64,000 bases of DNA from assembly GCF_014650075.1 (NCBI RefSeq), contig NZ_BMUG01000010.1, positions 1 to 64,000 on the forward strand, written 5' to 3'. The stretch is from Streptomyces microflavus. GTDB taxonomy: Bacteria > Actinomycetota > Actinomycetes > Streptomycetales > Streptomycetaceae. Shown here one piece after another: positions 59,441 to 64,000 of this stretch (positions within the stretch are counted from its first letter, which is position 1; every line of letters starts with the position of its first letter). The position numbers were made by a program, and so were the translations under genes. The notes under the pieces are model-generated. The model saw only the letters and a program-made list of their open reading frames with translations. It searched no databases and was not told where the DNA came from.

Positions 59441-60651
59441 CCAGGGACATGGCCACCCCGGCCCAGGACATGACGGCCCCCGGCCCCGTTCCCGTGGTCC
59501 TGGCCGGTGCCCGTGGGCACGGCCGGTGGCACCTCGCCAACCTGCGCCGGCTCCAGGACCGGGGCCGGGTCAGGCTGGCCGGCGTCTGCGAACTGGAGCC
59601 GCTGAGCGCCGGGGAACTCGCCGGCGCCGGCTTCCACGACGAGGAGCTGCCCGCGCAGTCCGACGACTTCGGGGCGCTCCTCGACTCCACCGGAGCCCGG
59701 ATCGCCGTCATCTGCACCCCCATCCAGACCCACACCGGCCTGGCCCTCACCGCCGCCGCGCGCGGTGTCCACCTCCTGCTGGAGAAGCCGCCCGCCGCGA
59801 CCTGGGCCGACCACGCGCGGATGACGGCCGGCGTCGAAGGCGCGGGTGTCGCCTGCCAGGTGGGGTTCCAGTCGTTCGGGTCGCACGCCCTGCCCGCCAT
59901 CCGCGACCTCGTACGGACCGGAGCCATCGGGAACGTCACCGGCATCGGGGCCGCCGGGGCGTGGGTCCGCGACGACGCCTACTTCCGGCGGGCGCCCTGG
60001 GCCGGGCGGCGCAGGCTCGGCTCGACGGACGTGGTCGACGGCGTCCTCACCAACCCGCTGGCGCACGCCGTGGCCACCGCACTCGACCTCGCCTGCCGGG
60101 GCCGGGCCGAGGACCTCCGCTCCATCGAGACCGAGCTGTTCCGGGCCCACCACATCGAGGCGGACGACACCAGCAGCGTCCGGATCACCACCACCGGCGG
60201 CCTGCCCGTCACCGTCGCCGTCACCCTCTGCGCCGAACAGGCCGGGGAGCCGTACGTCATCGTGCACGGCGAGCGGGGCCGGATCACCTTCTGGTACAAG
60301 CAGGACCGCGTCCTGGTCCAGCGCGCCGGGCACGGCCCCGAGGAGACCGTCCACGGGCGGACCGACCTCCTGGAGAACCTCGTCGACCACCTGGAGCGGG
60401 GGGCGCCGCTCCTGGCGCCACCCGCGAGCACCGGCGCGTTCATGCGGGTCGTCGAGGCCGTACGTACGGCCCCCGAGCCCGCCCCGCTGCCCGCCGGTGC
60501 CTGGGAGACCCGGTACGACGGGCCCGGCGGCGGCGCGCGGCGGGTCGTGCCCGGGATCGACGCCCTGGTCGCCTCCGGGGCCGAGTCCCTCGCCCTCTTC
60601 TCCGAGCTGGGCGCCCCCTGGGCCCGGGTGAGTGAGGCGGCCACCCCGTGA
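59437..60651 (+). CDS. Gfo/Idh/MocA-family oxidoreductase
   Basis: A 404-residue NAD(P)-dependent sugar oxidoreductase. The Rossmann start has VLAGARGHGRWHLANL, and the family EKPP motif (LLEKPPAA) with the active Lys is present. The C-terminal domain is typical of myo-inositol or glucose-fructose-type enzymes. The substrate is unknown; it overlaps both neighbours by 4 bp. Confidence 0.88.
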   Translation: MTRDMATPAQDMTAPGPVPVVLAGARGHGRWHLANLRRLQDRGRVRLAGVCELEPLSAGELAGAGFHDEELPAQSDDFGALLDSTGARIAVICTPIQTHTGLALTAAARGVHLLLEKPPAATWADHARMTAGVEGAGVACQVGFQSFGSHALPAIRDLVRTGAIGNVTGIGAAGAWVRDDAYFRRAPWAGRRRLGSTDVVDGVLTNPLAHAVATALDLACRGRAEDLRSIETELFRAHHIEADDTSSVRITTTGGLPVTVAVTLCAEQAGEPYVIVHGERGRITFWYKQDRVLVQRAGHGPEETVHGRTDLLENLVDHLERGAPLLAPPASTGAFMRVVEAVRTAPEPAPLPAGAWETRYDGPGGGARRVVPGIDALVASGAESLALFSELGAPWARVSEAATP

Positions 60652-61502
60652 CCCACCACCCCACCGACCCGTTCCCCGACCTCCCCGCCACCCTGACCTG
60701 CGGCACCACCACCGTCGCCCACTACGGCTACGGGCCCGGGGCGGACGACCGCCCCCGCCTCCATCCCGTCACCACCCTGGGCGGGATCACCGTCACCGAG
60801 GAGCGCCCCGCCGACCACCTCCACCACCTGGGCGTCTCGGTCGCCGTCCCCGATGTGGCCGGGTACAACTTCTGGGGCGGCCGCACCTTCGTACGGGGCC
60901 GGGGCCCCACCGCGCTCGACAACCTCGGTGTCCAGCGCCACCTCGCCCGGCCGCACCGCAGCCCGGACGGCTTCACCCAGGAGCTCGGGTGGGAGGCGGC
61001 AGGCGTCGAACTCCTCCGCGAGCACCGCACGGTGACCGCCACCCCGATCGCCTCCACCGCCTGGGAGCTGGACCTCTCCTTCGTGCTCACCAACCACGGG
61101 GACAGGGACCTCTCCATCGGCAGCCCCGCCACCAACGGGCGTCCCGGTGCCGGGTACGGCGGGTTCTTCTGGCGCGCTCCCAAGGAGGCCGCGCCGCCCG
61201 CCGTGTTCAGCGCCACGGGTGAGGGCGAGAGCGAGGCCCACGGCCGCGCCGCCGACTGGCTGGCCCTCGCCGGGGACGGCTGGACCCTCGTCTTCGTGGG
61301 GGCGACCGAGGAGACCCGGCGCGACCCGTGGTTCGTGCGCACCGCCGAGTACCCGGGCGTCGGCTCCTCCCTCGCGGCGCACGAGCGGCTGCCCGTACCC
61401 GCCGGGGGATCCGTCGTACGCCGGATCATCACCGTCGTCGCCGACGGCAGGCTGGACCGGGAGACCGCGGCCGGGTACGCGCGCCGGGCGGTGGCCCGGT
61501 GA
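60648..61502 (+). CDS. PmoA-like (DUF6807) protein
   Basis: A 284-residue protein of the PmoA/DUF6807 type (HHLGVSVAVPDVAGYNFWGGRTF, NHGDRDLSIGSPATNGRPGAGYGGFFWRAP). Such proteins accompany sugar-catabolism genes but their activity is unknown. Start GTG overlaps the preceding stop; its own stop lies in a 30-bp repeat. Confidence 0.82.
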   Translation: MTHHPTDPFPDLPATLTCGTTTVAHYGYGPGADDRPRLHPVTTLGGITVTEERPADHLHHLGVSVAVPDVAGYNFWGGRTFVRGRGPTALDNLGVQRHLARPHRSPDGFTQELGWEAAGVELLREHRTVTATPIASTAWELDLSFVLTNHGDRDLSIGSPATNGRPGAGYGGFFWRAPKEAAPPAVFSATGEGESEAHGRAADWLALAGDGWTLVFVGATEETRRDPWFVRTAEYPGVGSSLAAHERLPVPAGGSVVRRIITVVADGRLDRETAAGYARRAVAR

Positions 61503-61531
61503 GCGGGCCCACGCCGGGCGGTGGCCCGGTG
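61482..61531. repeat. 30-bp tandem duplication across the PmoA stop
   Basis: CGCCGGGCGGTGGCCCGGTG occurs at 61482-61501 and 61512-61531, a 30-bp period. The PmoA TGA (61500-61502) is in the first copy; the GH43 relic starts in the same stretch. Confidence 0.85.
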
Positions 61532-61834
61532 GGCCGGCCCTGGACCGCCGACCTCGGCGACGGCACCTATCGCAACCCGGTCCTGAACGCCGACTTCGCC
61601 TCCCCCCGCCACGACCGCGGGGCCCTCCTCGGTCTCTTCGCCACCGCACCGGCCGGGACGGGCCCCGCCGGAACGGCCCGCTTCACCGCATTCCGCACCA
61701 CCGACCCATCCCCTCCCGCATCACACGGACAGAGAAGAGCCGACGATGAACATCTCGAAGACACAGCGGGGGCGTGCCGCGGCAGCGGTCTCCCTCACGG
61801 CCGTGCTCGCGCTGACGGCCACCGCGTGCGGTGA
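61499..61834 (+). pseudogene. GH43 relic with internal deletion
   Basis: A GTG in the PmoA stop opens a 111-codon frame. After a Gly/Pro stretch duplicated by the 30-bp repeat, RPWTADLGDGTYRNPVLNAD matches the N-terminus of GH43 xylosidase/arabinofuranosidase enzymes. It then passes directly to DRGALLGLFATAP...ARFTAFRTTDP, like the C-terminal end of the same family. The propeller and catalytic residues are gone, so a large internal in-frame deletion is inferred. From about residue 70 the frame overlaps the substrate-binding-protein gene and is not meaningful. Confidence 0.75.
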
Positions 61835-63080
61835 CGACGGCAGCGGTTCCGGCACGGAAGGCAGCGGAAAGGGCGAGATCACCTTCTGGGACAACAACGG
61901 CGGTCCCCGTACCGCCGTCTGGACCGAGATCATCAAGGACTTCGAGAAGCAGAACCCGGACATCAAGGTCAAGTACGTCCCGATCCCGATCGCCGACGTC
62001 CAGTCCAAGTACGACACCGCGATCGCGGGCGGCGGGCTGCCCGACGTGGGCGGGGTCGGCACGGCCTACCTGGCCAACATCGTGTCGCAGGAAGCCCTGG
62101 AACCGGTCAACGAGCGGCTGGAGGGCTCGGCGCTCAAGGGCAAGCTCGTCGAGTCCATGGTCGAGAGCGTCCGCGCGGCGGCCGGCCGGGGCGACGACAT
62201 CTACTCCGTACCGACCTCCGCGAACAACGGCGTGCTCTGGTACCGCACCGACCTGTTCGACCAGGCAGGTCTGGAGGCGCCCGACACCTGGGCGAAGTTC
62301 TACACGGCGGCCGACAAGCTCACCGACGCCAAGAACAACAAGTTCGGCTACACGATCCGCGGCGGCGCCGGCTCCATCGCGCAGGCACTGGACGCCGTCT
62401 ACGGCCAGTCCGGCATCACCGAGTTCTGGAAGGGCGACAGGACGACGCTCAACGATCCGAAGAACGTCGCCGCTCTGGAGAAGTACGCCGGGCTCTTCAA
62501 GAAGACCACGCCGGCGGCCGACGTCAACAACGACTTCACCAAGATGGTGGCCCAGTGGGACACCGGCACGATCGGCATGCTGAGCCACAACCTGGGCTCC
62601 TACCAGGACCACTTGAAGGCCCTCGGCGAGGAGAAGTTCGCGGGCATACCCGCCCCCGTCGGGGACGGCGGCACCCGCGTCCAGGTCTCCAACCCCGTCG
62701 ACGGCCTCGGCCTCTTCCGGTCGAGCCGGAACAAGACCGCGGCCTGGAAGTTCATCGAGTTCGCGGCCTCCCACGAGTCCAACAGCAAGTGGAACGAGTC
62801 GGCCGGTGCGATGCCGGCCAACACCGAAGCGGCGAAGGACCCGTGGATCAACGCGACGGAGTCGACCGCGCTGGCTGCCAAGACGCTGACCGACGGCTCC
62901 ACGAAGATCGTCGACCTGCCGTACTACCTGCCCGACTGGAACAACATCAGCAAGGCGGACAACGAGCCGGAGTTCCAGAAGCTGCTGCTCGGCAAGATCA
63001 CGGCCAAGGCGTTCCTGGACGACATGGCCGAGCAGCTGAACGCCGCCAACCAGGAGTGGAACGAGATCGGCAACGGCTGA
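61746..63080 (+). CDS. Sugar ABC substrate-binding lipoprotein
   Basis: A 444-residue binding protein. The lipobox ends at Cys28 (LTATAC). The mature part matches family-1 sugar-binding proteins (GEITFWDNNGG, FNDPKNVAALEKYAGLF-type region, YYLPDWNNISKADNEPEFQ). It would feed the two permeases upstream, although in most operons this gene comes first; here it follows the GH43 relic. GAAGAG precedes the ATG. Confidence 0.92.
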   Translation: MNISKTQRGRAAAAVSLTAVLALTATACGDDGSGSGTEGSGKGEITFWDNNGGPRTAVWTEIIKDFEKQNPDIKVKYVPIPIADVQSKYDTAIAGGGLPDVGGVGTAYLANIVSQEALEPVNERLEGSALKGKLVESMVESVRAAAGRGDDIYSVPTSANNGVLWYRTDLFDQAGLEAPDTWAKFYTAADKLTDAKNNKFGYTIRGGAGSIAQALDAVYGQSGITEFWKGDRTTLNDPKNVAALEKYAGLFKKTTPAADVNNDFTKMVAQWDTGTIGMLSHNLGSYQDHLKALGEEKFAGIPAPVGDGGTRVQVSNPVDGLGLFRSSRNKTAAWKFIEFAASHESNSKWNESAGAMPANTEAAKDPWINATESTALAAKTLTDGSTKIVDLPYYLPDWNNISKADNEPEFQKLLLGKITAKAFLDDMAEQLNAANQEWNEIGNG

Positions 63081-63183
63081 TCCGGCCGCCCCTCCTGTCC
63101 TGCCCCCGATGACGGGGGGCCGGCGGCGGTCCGGGTCGCGCCCCGCCGCCGGCCCCTCTCCCGACGACACAGAAGGATTCGCC

Positions 63184-64000
63184 ATGCCCGCACGCAAGCG
63201 CCACACCCGCGCCATCGCGGTGACCCTGGGCTGCGCCTCCCTGGCCCTCGCCCTCAGCACCCCGGCCCGGGCCACCGCCCACCCGCGCCACCCCGGTCCG
63301 GGCGTCGAGCGCGCCGTACTGCCCGCCGGGGACGGCTGGGCCGCCGCCGAGGGCTCCACCACGGGGGGCGCGAACGCCACCCACGACCACGTCTACACGG
63401 TGACCGACCGGGCCGAACTCATCGCCGCCTTCGCGGAGGCGGGCGACGCACCGAAGATCATCAGGATCTCCGGGACCGTGCACGGCAACTCCGACGCCGA
63501 CGGCACGCCGATCGGCTGCGAGGAGTACCGGACGGGCGGCTACACCCTGGAGAAGTACCTCGCCGCCTACGACCCCGAGGTCTGGGGCCGGGACACGGTC
63601 CCCTCGGGCCCGCTGGAGGAGGCCCGCGCCGCCTCCGCGAAGCTGCAGGCGGCCGCCGTCAACATCAAGGTGCCCTCCAACACCACCCTGGTCGGCGTCG
63701 GGAAGAACCCGAAGATCATCGGCGCCGGGCTCCAGGTGAGAGACGTCTCCAACGTCATCATCCGCAACATCGGCTTCGAGGACACCTACGACTGCTTCCC
63801 CCAGTGGGACCCCACGGACGGGGCCGGGGGCGCCTGGAACGCGGAGTACGACAACCTCGTGGTGTACGGCTCCCGCCATGTCTGGGTCGACCACAACACG
63901 TTCAGCGACGGCGACCGCCCCGACGCCGACCAGCCCCACTACTTCGGCCAGGTGTACCAGCAGCACGACGGCCTCTTCGACATCGTGCGCGGCGCCGACC
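63184..64000 (+). CDS. Polysaccharide lyase family 1 pectate lyase (partial at right edge)
   Basis: The first 272 residues are present. A signal peptide (AIAVTLGCASLALAL) precedes a parallel beta-helix domain. VWVDHNTFSDG is the conserved PL1 vWiDH motif, and NIIIRNIGFED-like strands surround it. PL1 enzymes cleave pectate by Ca2+-dependent beta-elimination, giving unsaturated oligogalacturonides for import by the adjacent ABC system. The gene runs off the window. Confidence 0.9.
   Translation, partial: MPARKRHTRAIAVTLGCASLALALSTPARATAHPRHPGPGVERAVLPAGDGWAAAEGSTTGGANATHDHVYTVTDRAELIAAFAEAGDAPKIIRISGTVHGNSDADGTPIGCEEYRTGGYTLEKYLAAYDPEVWGRDTVPSGPLEEARAASAKLQAAAVNIKVPSNTTLVGVGKNPKIIGAGLQVRDVSNVIIRNIGFEDTYDCFPQWDPTDGAGGAWNAEYDNLVVYGSRHVWVDHNTFSDGDRPDADQPHYFGQVYQQHDGLFDIVRGAD

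Overview
This is chromosomal DNA from a Streptomyces-type actinomycete. GC content is very high, third codon positions are almost all G or C, GTG starts are frequent, and genes are often chained by 4-bp ATGA/GTGA overlaps. Diagnostic genes include the futalosine menaquinone pathway, a system II cytochrome c maturation cluster, a TIGR03086/mycothiol-type protein, and an XRE-DUF5753/DUF397/HATPase set. No rRNA, tRNA, CRISPR array, transposase or integrase was recognised.

Layout. 1-10 kb: the start of a membrane protein, two paralogous DUF3558 lipoproteins, a stand-alone RtcB RNA ligase, and assorted enzymes and small proteins. 10-20 kb: hemL and a histidine phosphatase; then an iron-box-controlled Fes-like esterase whose nucleophile serine is replaced; then a deacetylase-like lipoprotein, a ResA/TlpA thioredoxin, CcdA, ResB and CcsB. 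20-28 kb: aldehyde dehydrogenase, then the late futalosine genes (UbiD-, UbiA- and UbiX-type) with a rhomboid protease, an Lrp regulator and mqnE. 28-37.5 kb: a GNAT protein, a DUF4229 protein, a cysteine-rich leader peptide ahead of a DAACS-family symporter, a TetR regulator, then a MaoC/FabG pair divergent from a thiolase and an acyl-CoA ligase. The MaoC/FabG/thiolase order is the same as mycobacterial htdX-fabG4-fadA2.

37.5-51.5 kb is an accessory stretch. It holds a Phd/PIN toxin-antitoxin pair, a MepB protein, an HTH/zinc-ribbon protein, a repeat-rich scaffold protein, a Tat-exported TagC-like beta-propeller, an orphan TOPRIM protein and an M23 peptidase. It continues with an HATPase operon carrying two unknown genes divergent from XRE-DUF397, a secreted choice-of-anchor/SpaA-repeat adhesin, and a possible immunity protein.

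51.5-64 kb is a plant-polysaccharide and uronate module: GH43, uronate dehydrogenase, GntR, a DapA-like lyase, an IlvD/Edd dehydratase, two sugar ABC permeases, a Gfo/Idh/MocA oxidoreductase, a PmoA-like protein, an internally deleted GH43 relic, a substrate-binding lipoprotein and the start of a PL1 pectate lyase. The set suggests extracellular pectin cleavage, import of the products and oxidative catabolism of uronic or sugar acids. An AGCGCT-TCACA sequence shared upstream of the GH43 gene and of the ABC operon suggests co-regulation.

Most notable signals: (i) an apparently leaderless cysteine-rich leader peptide ahead of the symporter, matching cysteine-responsive attenuators; (ii) several short tandem-repeat arrays at or just after stop codons; (iii) the Ser-to-Gly change in the iron-regulated esterase; (iv) the GH43 relic inside the sugar operon; (v) a PIN toxin gene whose only apparent start is a CTG overlapping the antitoxin stop.
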